Positions 43,466 to 51,383 of a stretch of 55,108 nt of DNA are shown piece after piece; positions within the stretch are counted from its first letter, which is position 1; each line of letters starts with the position of its first letter. The notes beneath the pieces were generated by a model. The model searched no databases, was not told where the DNA came from, and was given only the letters and a program-made list of their open reading frames with translations. The translations under genes were made by a program, and so were the position numbers. This DNA comes from Sphingobacteriia bacterium. Lineage in GTDB: Bacteria > Bacteroidota > Bacteroidia > Chitinophagales > Chitinophagaceae. The stretch covers positions 1 through 55,108 of the forward strand of contig RDZY01000026.1 of assembly GCA_004294135.1 (NCBI GenBank), in the 5' to 3' direction.

Positions 43466-43897
43466 CTAAAACGGCAAATCATCTAGTGGCTCCGTTATAT
43501 CCGATGCAGCAGGTGCTGAATAGGTGTTGGCTACTGGTGGTGCTGGTTGGTATCCACCTGTATTTCCACCTCCTTCATTGGTTTTACTTCCCAACAATTG
43601 CACACTGCCTACCCGCAATGAAAGAGTGGCTCCGTTTACGCCTTCTTTGGTGGTATAGGTTCGAATATCGGGCTGACCTTCTACATATACTTGGGTTCCT
43701 TTTTTTAAGTAAGGTGCAATAGCCGTGCGTTCCGTCCAGTATGCACAATCAACCCAGATGGTTTTATCTTTCTGATTTCCTTGTGCGTCCTTGTATTTTT
43801 CGGTATGTGCCACGGTGAAATTGATCACACTTTTACCATTTACATTGTTTACTAAGGCATCTTTTCCCAGATTGCCAATGGCTGTTAACTTAATCAT
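43466..43897 (-). CDS. ssb: Single-stranded DNA-binding protein
   Basis: A 143-aa SSB. The OB fold occupies residues 1-105 (MIKLTAIGNLGKDALVNNVN, VINFTVAHTEKY, VDCAYWTERTAIAPYLKKG, VYVEGQPDIRTYT), followed by a short Gly/Pro-rich linker and the acidic interaction tip EPLDDLPF. The tip recruits replication and repair partners. It is the left chromosomal flank of the defence operon that starts 150 bp upstream and reads the other way. Confidence 0.96.
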   Translation of the reverse strand: MIKLTAIGNLGKDALVNNVNGKSVINFTVAHTEKYKDAQGNQKDKTIWVDCAYWTERTAIAPYLKKGTQVYVEGQPDIRTYTTKEGVNGATLSLRVGSVQLLGSKTNEGGGNTGGYQPAPPVANTYSAPAASDITEPLDDLPF

Positions 43898-44004
43898 TTT
43901 GTTTTTTTATAAAGGTCACTATTTTTCAACTAAAATTACATGAAATAATTTGTAGTCGTTTGTAAAATGATTATATTTTCACAAGGTAAGACCATTAACT
44001 AAAT

Positions 44005-44041
44005 TATCTTTCGTATCATTGTTGTCAGGTTTAACCTGACA
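44005..44041 (+). promoter_or_regulatory. Promoter -7 and operator dyad of the AbiE-led operon
   Basis: TATCTTTC (44005-44012) resembles TAnnTTTG. It is followed by a perfect 9-bp inverted repeat with a 1-nt centre, TGTCAGGTT-T-AACCTGACA (44023-44041), ending 8 bp before the AbiEi ATG. Characterised AbiEi proteins repress their own operon by binding inverted repeats near the promoter, so this is the likely operator. Confidence 0.6.
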
Positions 44042-44049
44042 TTGTTACT

Positions 44050-44871
44050 ATGAAAAATAAATATATTTCAACGCAATCAAACGAGCTTCTATCCTATTTT
44101 AACGGGCAGAACAGAAATTGCTTTGACTATTCTTTGGCTTACAAAGCTCTTCCTGACTCTAAGGCAAGTGCAGTTAGAGAACTTCTCAGCGACATGACAA
44201 AGAGAGGATTGTTGATGCGTTTGAAAGAAGGTATTTATTACATCATTCCATACGAGCAAAATGCGGAGACCTTTATGCCCGACTGGCATTTGATTGCGGA
44301 AAACATGGTGAATAATGCCAAACATTACATCGGATATTATTCAGCTTTGCAAATACATAACCTCATTACGCAACCATCATTAAAAGAACAAATCGTTGTA
44401 TCAAAACAAATCCGACCATCAGAAATAAAAATCAAAGACGTTTCTTTTCAATTTATCTATCATAACGAAAAACACTTTTTTGGTGAAAAGAAAATTTGGA
44501 TAGACAGCTATAATAAGGTGCTTTGTTCAGAGTTGGAGAAAACTTTTATTGATTGCTTATTCAAGCCCGATTATGCAGGTGGCATTGTTGAAGTAGCAAG
44601 AGCAATATACACTTCAAAAGACAAAATCAAATACGACATACTACTCGAATACGCCAAGAAATTTGACTCACAAGCTGTAATAAAACGATTGGGCTTTCTC
44701 TTAGAAATGCTAGACATCAACACAAATATTATTGATGACTTGCAAAAATTAAAAACAGCTTCGTATGTGTTGCTAGATACTGAATTACCCAAAACAGGCA
44801 AACGAAACAGCCGTTGGAGTATTCAACAAAATTTGGAAACCGAAACGATTAAATCTGCGATTTACACATGA
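44050..44871 (+). CDS. AbiEi-family antitoxin/transcriptional regulator
   Basis: Antitoxin of the type IV AbiE toxin-antitoxin system, 273 aa. The N-terminal winged helix (about 20-65) includes LAYKALPDSKASAVRELLSD and MTKRGLLMRLKEGIYY. The central and C-terminal parts follow the AbiEi_1/AbiEi antitoxin pattern: YYSALQIHNLITQP, EKTFIDCLFKPDYAGGI and VIKRLGFLLEML. It would repress the operon and counteract AbiEii without a stable complex. It overlaps abiEii by 4 bp (ATGA). It is the first of six genes, directly behind an operator-like dyad. Confidence 0.9.
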   Translation: MKNKYISTQSNELLSYFNGQNRNCFDYSLAYKALPDSKASAVRELLSDMTKRGLLMRLKEGIYYIIPYEQNAETFMPDWHLIAENMVNNAKHYIGYYSALQIHNLITQPSLKEQIVVSKQIRPSEIKIKDVSFQFIYHNEKHFFGEKKIWIDSYNKVLCSELEKTFIDCLFKPDYAGGIVEVARAIYTSKDKIKYDILLEYAKKFDSQAVIKRLGFLLEMLDINTNIIDDLQKLKTASYVLLDTELPKTGKRNSRWSIQQNLETETIKSAIYT

Positions 44872-45692
44872 TTAAACCCGGAGAAATACAGCAAAAAGCA
44901 AATGCTATTGGTGTTCGTGACCAGCAGATTGAAAAGGATTATATGCTCTCGTGGATTCTGTTTGGTATTGCCAAACATGAGCAACTTTCAAAGGGAATTG
45001 TATTTAAAGGTGGAACTGTTTTAAAGAAAGTTTATTTTGAAGACTATCGCTTTTCGGAAGATTTGGACTTTACATTGCTCATTGCCGATGCTTCGGCAGG
45101 CTCAGCACAGGCAACTAATGAACAAATTTTCTCATGGTTTAAGGAAGTATTTGAATTCATAAAAGAGGAAGCCAACATTCCGCTTGAAATCATTGACAAC
45201 AACGAAAATGAAGATGGCGGTATTAATTTTTACATCAGTTACATTGGTCCGCTTGGCGGACAAGGCAATAACAAACGGGTTAAAGTGGACATTTCACGCA
45301 GTGAACAATTGGTGTTTGAGCCTATGATGAAAGATGTGTTTGTTGAATACACCGATTTGGAAACATACCAATTGCTTTGTTATCCGTTGGAAGAAGTATT
45401 GGTTGAAAAAATGCGTTCGGTAATGCAACGAATGCAAGCGAGAGATTTTTATGACATCTGGTATTTGTTGGAAGAACATGAAATGAATGCCGATTTTTAT
45501 ATAAGTGAATTTGAAGCTAAATGCAAAAGCAAGGATTTACAGCACACAGATTTTCAGAAAAAATTAGATGAAAGATTACCACAATACAAAGGAAGGTGGA
45601 AAAGCTCCATGAGCGAACAAATAAAAGACCTGCCCGACTTTGACCAAGTAGAAAGAGAAGTGCAACGACACCTTAAAAAATTGAAATTTTAG
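44868..45692 (+). CDS. AbiEii-family nucleotidyltransferase toxin
   Basis: Toxin partner of AbiEi, 274 aa, of the DUF1814 nucleotidyltransferase group. All family motifs are present: VFKGGTVLKKVYF (G48-T50, K53), RFSEDLDFTL (D65, D67), KVDISRSE (D141) and the C-terminal EKMRSVMQRMQARDFYDIWYL (K181, R192, D193, D196). AbiEii-type toxins bind nucleotides and cause reversible growth arrest; related MenT proteins modify tRNA. The start overlaps the antitoxin stop. It lies only 2 bp before the methyltransferase gene, which is unusual for a stand-alone AbiE pair. Confidence 0.92.
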   Translation: MIKPGEIQQKANAIGVRDQQIEKDYMLSWILFGIAKHEQLSKGIVFKGGTVLKKVYFEDYRFSEDLDFTLLIADASAGSAQATNEQIFSWFKEVFEFIKEEANIPLEIIDNNENEDGGINFYISYIGPLGGQGNNKRVKVDISRSEQLVFEPMMKDVFVEYTDLETYQLLCYPLEEVLVEKMRSVMQRMQARDFYDIWYLLEEHEMNADFYISEFEAKCKSKDLQHTDFQKKLDERLPQYKGRWKSSMSEQIKDLPDFDQVEREVQRHLKKLKF

Positions 45693-45694
45693 CA

Positions 45695-48391
45695 ATGAAC
45701 AGTCACGAAATAGAACATAATGTAAAACGTATCATTGAGAACTTCTCCAAGGATGATTTTCTATATGACTTGCTATCAGCTTACGGTATTTCCAAAACTT
45801 CAATTACCCGATTGAAAAGCGGAGACTATAACCTTTCAAAAGTTGAAGGAGAAATACTCTACAAAAAGAAAGTGTTTTTCAAAGCAGAAAAATCCGACAA
45901 ATTGCTGAGTTCTATTGAAAGCGTTACAAAAGATGAACGTATTTTAAAACACTCACCACGTTTTGCAATTCTCACGGACTACAAGCAATTAGTAGCTAAA
46001 GATTTAAAACTTGGAAAAAATTTAGATATATCCATCAAAGATTTACCAAGTCATTATGCGTTTTTTTTACCCCTTGCAGGTAGCGAAGTGTATCACTCCA
46101 CTAACGATAACGAAGCCGACCGCAATGCTGCCTATAAAATGGCTCAACTCTATGATTTGCTCATTACGCATAATCCCAACGTTTACAATTCAAAGGAAAG
46201 CATTCACAGTTTGAATATTTTCTTATCACGTTTGTTGTTTTGCTTTTTTGCCGAAGACACTGAGATTTTTGAAGGCGACAGCATATTTACGAATACGCTA
46301 TATCAGCATACCAACGAAAATGGAAACGATACAAATTTGTTTCTTGACCGACTTTTTGACCGCTTAAATTCTGAAACTGCAAAAGGTTTTCCTGCACATT
46401 TTACCCAATTTCCTTATGTTAATGGCGGCTTGTTTGGAGGTAAAAAAATTGCTTCGCCAGTATTTACAACAAAAGTTAGAAAAATTTTAGTTGAGTTGGG
46501 CGAACTGAATTGGCGAGACATCAACCCCGATATTTTTGGTTCAATGATTCAGGCAGTGGTTATTCCTGAATACCGTAGTGATTTGGGAATGCACTATACA
46601 AGTGTGCCCAACATTCAGAAACTAATCAAGCCATTGTTTTTAGACGCGTTATACGAAGAATTTGAAAACTGCAAGACCATTCCGCAACTACGAAAACTAA
46701 TCAACCGAATTGCTAAAATCAAATTTTTTGACCCTGCCTGCGGCAGCGGCAATTTTTTGATTATTACTTACAAGGAAATTCGTTTGTTGGAAATAAAAAT
46801 TCTGCAACGCATTATTGACCTCAATCCAACCCCTTCCATGGAGTTTACCTCCATACAACTTTCGCAATTTTACGGTATTGAGTTGGACGACTTTGCCCAC
46901 GAAATGGCAATACTTTCGTTGTGGTTGGCAGAACACCAAATGAATAGAGTGTTCGAAGAAATGCTTTTTGATTACGGAAAATCCAAACCCATTTTACCAT
47001 TAAAACAAGCAGGGCAAATAGTGTGCGATAATGCAGCTCGCAGAGATTGGAAAAGTGTTTGTCCAATTAAAAAAGACGAAGAAGTTTACATTATTGGAAA
47101 TCCGCCATACTTGGGTGCAAGAGTGCAAGACGAAGAACAGAAATCAGATATGGCTTTTGTGTTTAGTTCACTTCCTAAGTATAAAGATTTAGACTACATA
47201 TCAATTTGGTTTTTAAAAGCGAAAAAGTACATTCAGGATTTTAATGCGAAATTTGCCTTTGTATCCACCAACTCAATTTGCCAAGGGCAACAGGTTGCTT
47301 TGCTATGGCCAAATGTTTTGAATAATGATATTGAAATCTGCTTTGCTCATTTATCATTTAAATGGACGAATAATGCCAAGGGAAATGCTGGAGTAACAGT
47401 TATAATATTGGGACTAAGAAACATAAGCACTCAGCCAAAATATTTGTTTAATGGAAATATTCGAAAAGAAGCCAAAAACATAAATGCATATTTGCTAGAT
47501 GGAGCAAATATTGTCATTGCGGAAAGAATGTTACCAATTTCAAAGTTCCCAAAAATGAACTTCGGGAATATGCCCAATGATGGTGGTGGACTTATTTTAA
47601 CAGAAGAGGAAAAGGATAAGTTGTTAAGTGAAAATCTCAAAGCAAAAAAATTTGTACGACTTTTACTTGGCTCTGCTGAATACATCAGAGGTGACAAACG
47701 CTATTGTTTATGGATTGAAGATGAAGATTTGAAAGAGTCTACACAAATACCCTTTATCCAAAAGAGAATTGAAATAACAAAAAAACACCGCATAAACAGT
47801 AAAGATAATGGCACAAATGAATTAGCCAAACGTTCCCACCAATTCAGAGATAGAAATGTAGCAAAAGTAAGTCAACTAATTATTCCTCGAGTATCTTCCG
47901 AAAGAAGAGATTATATTCCTTGTGGCTATCCTAGCAATGATATAATTGCTTCTGATTCAACTTTAGTCATCTATGACGCAGAACCTTATTTATTTGCAGT
48001 TGTAAATTCCAAAATGCACATGATTTGGGTGAATGCTGTTGGTGGAAAATTAAAAACAGATTATAGATATTCAGCGAAGTTGTGCTATAACACCTTCCCC
48101 TTTCCCGAAATCACACTCAAACAAAAAGAAAACTTGAATTTGTATGTGTTTGCCATATTGGATGAACGAGCAAAGCATCCTGAAAAAACCATGGCTCAAC
48201 TTTACGACCCCGATAAAATGCCCAAAGGTTTAAGGAAAGCTCACGAAGAACTCGACCGTGCAATTGAACAATGCTATCGTTTGCAACCCTTCACTTCAGA
48301 CACGGAAAGATTGGAGTATCTTTTTAAAAAGTATGAAGAAATGATTAAAAGCGGAACTTTGTTTGAGAAACAGAAGAAAACTAGAAAATAA
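45695..48391 (+). CDS. MmeI-like N6-adenine DNA methyltransferase without nuclease domain
   Basis: An 898-aa class I SAM DNA methyltransferase. Residues 1-150 form an N-terminal domain (LTDYKQLVAKDLKLGKN, LPSHYAFFLPLAGSE) as in type IIG/MmeI-like proteins but with no PD-(D/E)xK motif visible. The helical spacer is followed by motif I FDPACGSGNF (D346-F354) and motif IV NPPY (N469-Y472), hence N6-adenine. The target-recognition region (about 620-800) ends with the typical CYNTFPFPE, and the C-terminal helices include HEELDRAIEQCYR. It probably sets specificity and modifies host DNA while the nuclease is supplied by a downstream gene. No frameshift is seen. Confidence 0.92.
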   Translation: MNSHEIEHNVKRIIENFSKDDFLYDLLSAYGISKTSITRLKSGDYNLSKVEGEILYKKKVFFKAEKSDKLLSSIESVTKDERILKHSPRFAILTDYKQLVAKDLKLGKNLDISIKDLPSHYAFFLPLAGSEVYHSTNDNEADRNAAYKMAQLYDLLITHNPNVYNSKESIHSLNIFLSRLLFCFFAEDTEIFEGDSIFTNTLYQHTNENGNDTNLFLDRLFDRLNSETAKGFPAHFTQFPYVNGGLFGGKKIASPVFTTKVRKILVELGELNWRDINPDIFGSMIQAVVIPEYRSDLGMHYTSVPNIQKLIKPLFLDALYEEFENCKTIPQLRKLINRIAKIKFFDPACGSGNFLIITYKEIRLLEIKILQRIIDLNPTPSMEFTSIQLSQFYGIELDDFAHEMAILSLWLAEHQMNRVFEEMLFDYGKSKPILPLKQAGQIVCDNAARRDWKSVCPIKKDEEVYIIGNPPYLGARVQDEEQKSDMAFVFSSLPKYKDLDYISIWFLKAKKYIQDFNAKFAFVSTNSICQGQQVALLWPNVLNNDIEICFAHLSFKWTNNAKGNAGVTVIILGLRNISTQPKYLFNGNIRKEAKNINAYLLDGANIVIAERMLPISKFPKMNFGNMPNDGGGLILTEEEKDKLLSENLKAKKFVRLLLGSAEYIRGDKRYCLWIEDEDLKESTQIPFIQKRIEITKKHRINSKDNGTNELAKRSHQFRDRNVAKVSQLIIPRVSSERRDYIPCGYPSNDIIASDSTLVIYDAEPYLFAVVNSKMHMIWVNAVGGKLKTDYRYSAKLCYNTFPFPEITLKQKENLNLYVFAILDERAKHPEKTMAQLYDPDKMPKGLRKAHEELDRAIEQCYRLQPFTSDTERLEYLFKKYEEMIKSGTLFEKQKKTRK

Positions 48392-48407
48392 CCGCAAAGA
48401 AAAAATA

Positions 48408-49421
48408 ATGAGCAGCGAAATACTTATATACGAAAATAAAGAAGGTAACATTGCCATTGATGTTCGTTTACAAGAAGAAACCGTTTGGCTTACCCAAGCA
48501 CAATTATGCGAACTGTTTCAAAAATCGAAAGCCACCATTAGCGAACATATTAAAAATGTGTTTGAAGAAGGCGAATTAGACGAAAAAGTGGTTGTTCGGA
48601 AATTCCGAACAACCACTCAACACGGAGCTATGGCTGGAAAAACGCAAGAGCTGGAAATTAATGGCTACAGCCTAGACATTATTATTTCTGTGGGTTACAG
48701 GGTAAAATCTACCCAAGGTACACAGTTTAGAATTTGGGCAACTCAACGGCTTAAAGAATATATTATTAAGGGTTTTGCACTGAATGACGACCGATTTAAG
48801 AGTGGCACTTCGATGAATTATTTCAACGAATTGCAAGACCGTATTCGGGAAATACGAATTTCTGAAAAGTTTTTCTATCAAAAAATAAAAGACATTTACA
48901 CTACCAGTATTGATTATGATTCCAAGGACGAAAAAACAATTGCATTTTTTAAAGTAGTACAAAACAAACTGCTTTGGGCTATTAGTGAGCAAACAGCAGC
49001 CGAATTGGTGTATCGCAGAGTAGATGCAAGTTTGCCTTTAATGGGAATGCTATCAATTGACAAAAAGCATGAAACGTCAATAAAAAAATCGGATATAAGC
49101 ATTGCCAAAAATTATTTGAACGAAAACGAAATGCGTTTGCTTGGGCTTTTGGTTGAACAATATCTTGCCTTTGCTGAAACAATGGCACAACAGCAAACTC
49201 CCATGTATATGAAGGATTGGATACAACGCTTAGATAGTATTTTACAGTTAAACGGACGTGAGTTGCTTACACACGCAGGAAAAATAAGCCATGAAATGGC
49301 ACTTGAAAAATCAGAAAAAGAGCTTGAAAAATATAGGATAAAACAAAAAGCTGTAGAAAAAGAACAAAGTTTAAAAGAGCTGGAACAAGACATTAAAAAA
49401 TTGAAGAAAAAAGAAAAATAA
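48408..49421 (+). CDS. RhuM-family protein
   Basis: Virulence-RhuM family protein of 337 aa. The N-terminal winged-helix/BRO-like region has ETVWLTQAQLCELFQKSKAT, followed by VVRKFRTTT and YSLDIIISVGYRVKSTQGTQF, the family signatures. The C-terminal 40 residues form a Lys/Glu coiled coil. RhuM genes often sit inside type I restriction-modification operons; their molecular role is not established, and DNA binding is inferred. The start ATG at 48408 (17 bp after the methyltransferase stop) is preferred to a frame overlapping that gene. A 31-bp perfect palindrome lies in the coding region. Confidence 0.9.
   Translation: MSSEILIYENKEGNIAIDVRLQEETVWLTQAQLCELFQKSKATISEHIKNVFEEGELDEKVVVRKFRTTTQHGAMAGKTQELEINGYSLDIIISVGYRVKSTQGTQFRIWATQRLKEYIIKGFALNDDRFKSGTSMNYFNELQDRIREIRISEKFFYQKIKDIYTTSIDYDSKDEKTIAFFKVVQNKLLWAISEQTAAELVYRRVDASLPLMGMLSIDKKHETSIKKSDISIAKNYLNENEMRLLGLLVEQYLAFAETMAQQQTPMYMKDWIQRLDSILQLNGRELLTHAGKISHEMALEKSEKELEKYRIKQKAVEKEQSLKELEQDIKKLKKKEK
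48587..48617. repeat. 31-bp perfect palindrome inside the RhuM gene
   Basis: Arms of 15 bp (48587-48601, AGTGGTTGTTCGGAA, and 48603-48617, TTCCGAACAACCACT) around one central base. It encodes the conserved VVVRKFRTTT stretch. Confidence 0.85.
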
Positions 49422-49424
49422 AAA

Positions 49425-51383
49425 ATGCCCGATTTAGTAAAAGTAGAATACAAACAAACAGGTAAAAGCAAAAAGACCAATGCTTTGGGTATGCGTGAAA
49501 TGCAGGAAAGAGCATTTAATGCCAGTACTGCTAAATACCTTTTAATTAAAGCACCACCAGCATCAGGCAAATCAAGAGCATTGATGTTTATTGCGTTAGA
49601 TAAACTCAAAAACCAAGGTATTAAAAAAGCAATTGTTGCAGTACCAGAAAAGTCAATTGGAGCTTCGTTTAGTTCAACCAAATTAACCGAACACGGTTTT
49701 TTTGCCGATTGGTACGTTATTCCAAAATACAATTTATGCACGGCTGGAACAGACAATAGTAAAGTAAAAACGTTTCTTGAGTTCTTAGATAGTAACGAAC
49801 AAATTTTGATTTGCACTCACGCCACATTGCGTTTTGCTTTTGATGGATTAGACGAAAGAAAATTGAATAATACGTTAATTGCTATTGATGAATTTCATCA
49901 CGTTTCAGCTGATGGAGACAACCGTTTGGGCGAAGTAATGAAAAACATCATGGCAAAATCAAATGCCCATGTTGTTGCCATGACAGGCTCATACTTCAGA
50001 GGCGACAATGTTCCAGTTTTGTTGCCCGAAGATGAAGCAAAATTCACAAAAGTTACTTACAACTATTACGAACAGTTAAACGGTTACGAATTTTTAAAAT
50101 CGTTGGGTATTGGCTATCATTTTTACACGGGTCGTTATTTCAAAAAACAACCCGACAAAGAAATGTCGGCATTGGAAGAGATTTTAGACGAGAAGAAAAA
50201 AACAATTATTCATATTCCAAGTGTAAACTCTGCGGAATCTTCAAGAGAAAAATACGAAGAAGTCGGACATATTATTGACGCTTTAGGTGATTTAGAATCG
50301 CAAGACGAAAAAACAGGCGTGTTGTATGTAAAAAGCAAACGCACCAATAAAATTTTGAAAGTTGCAGACTTGGTTAACGATAATCAAAAAGAAAGAGATA
50401 AAATTTCAGCGTATTTAAGAGATTCAAATTCACCAGATGCTATTGACATTATAATTGCTTTAGGAATGGCAAAAGAGGGTTTTGATTGGCCTTATTGCGA
50501 ACACGCTTTAACAATAGGCTACAGAGGTTCGTTAACCGAAATTATTCAAATCATTGGGCGTGCAACGAGAGATAGCAATAACAAAACGCATGCACAGTTT
50601 ACCAATTTAATTGCAAAACCCGATGTAGATGATGATTCTGATGATGTAAAAGTGGCTGTAAATAATATGCTGAAAGCCATTACAGCATCGTTGTTAATGG
50701 AACAAGTGTTAGCTCCAAATTTCAAATTCAAGCTAAAAGAAGACGACAATGCAGACGACGATGCTTCGACAAACTCACCACAAGAGGAGGATGAAAACAC
50801 GATAAGAATTAGAGGGTTTAAGTTGCCAACTTCACAACGTGCAAAAGACATTATTGAAAGAGACCTCAATGATTTGAAAGCACGAATTTTGCAAGACGAC
50901 AAAATGCTGAAAGCAATGCCAGGAAATCCAAAAATTATTCGTGAAGTTTATCCTGATTTGAGCGATGAAGATGTGGAAGCGGTTCGACAGCACGTTGTTG
51001 TAGATTCGGTTATTAAAAACAGTGTTATTGAAGAACAAGGTGGAAAGAAATTTATTAGAACTGCTCACAGTTTTATAAATATTGATGACATTCACATTGA
51101 TTTGATTGATGCAGTAAATCCATTTCAAAAAGCATTTGAAATTTTATCAAAATCAGTAACCACGCAAGTATTGAAATTAATTGACGAACATATCCAGTCA
51201 ATAAAAATTGAAATGACCGAAGATGAAGCAATGATGTTGTGGCCAAAAATAAAAGAATGGATTGGACGAACTGGCGAAGCACCAAACATTCAATCGTATG
51301 ATCAGAAAGAAAAACGAATGTCAGAAGCGGTTATATATTTACGTGAATTAAAAAGACAACGAGCATTGAATGAGCAACAATAA
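49425..51383 (+). CDS. SF2 DEAD/DEAH-type helicase of a restriction-like system
   Basis: A 652-aa superfamily 2 ATPase. Walker A APPASGKS (43-50), motif II DEFHH (155-159), motif III MTGSY (186-190), ALGMAKEGFDWPYCEHAL (motif V-like) and motif VI QIIGRATRDSN (375-385) complete the core. An acidic linker (EEDDNADDDAST) and a helical C-terminal domain of about 200 residues follow, likely the interface with partners. It resembles HsdR/Res-type translocases without a nuclease domain. It lies 3 bp after rhuM and overlaps the nuclease gene by 14 bp. Probable role: ATP-driven translocation coupled to cleavage. Confidence 0.92.
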   Translation: MPDLVKVEYKQTGKSKKTNALGMREMQERAFNASTAKYLLIKAPPASGKSRALMFIALDKLKNQGIKKAIVAVPEKSIGASFSSTKLTEHGFFADWYVIPKYNLCTAGTDNSKVKTFLEFLDSNEQILICTHATLRFAFDGLDERKLNNTLIAIDEFHHVSADGDNRLGEVMKNIMAKSNAHVVAMTGSYFRGDNVPVLLPEDEAKFTKVTYNYYEQLNGYEFLKSLGIGYHFYTGRYFKKQPDKEMSALEEILDEKKKTIIHIPSVNSAESSREKYEEVGHIIDALGDLESQDEKTGVLYVKSKRTNKILKVADLVNDNQKERDKISAYLRDSNSPDAIDIIIALGMAKEGFDWPYCEHALTIGYRGSLTEIIQIIGRATRDSNNKTHAQFTNLIAKPDVDDDSDDVKVAVNNMLKAITASLLMEQVLAPNFKFKLKEDDNADDDASTNSPQEEDENTIRIRGFKLPTSQRAKDIIERDLNDLKARILQDDKMLKAMPGNPKIIREVYPDLSDEDVEAVRQHVVVDSVIKNSVIEEQGGKKFIRTAHSFINIDDIHIDLIDAVNPFQKAFEILSKSVTTQVLKLIDEHIQSIKIEMTEDEAMMLWPKIKEWIGRTGEAPNIQSYDQKEKRMSEAVIYLRELKRQRALNEQQ

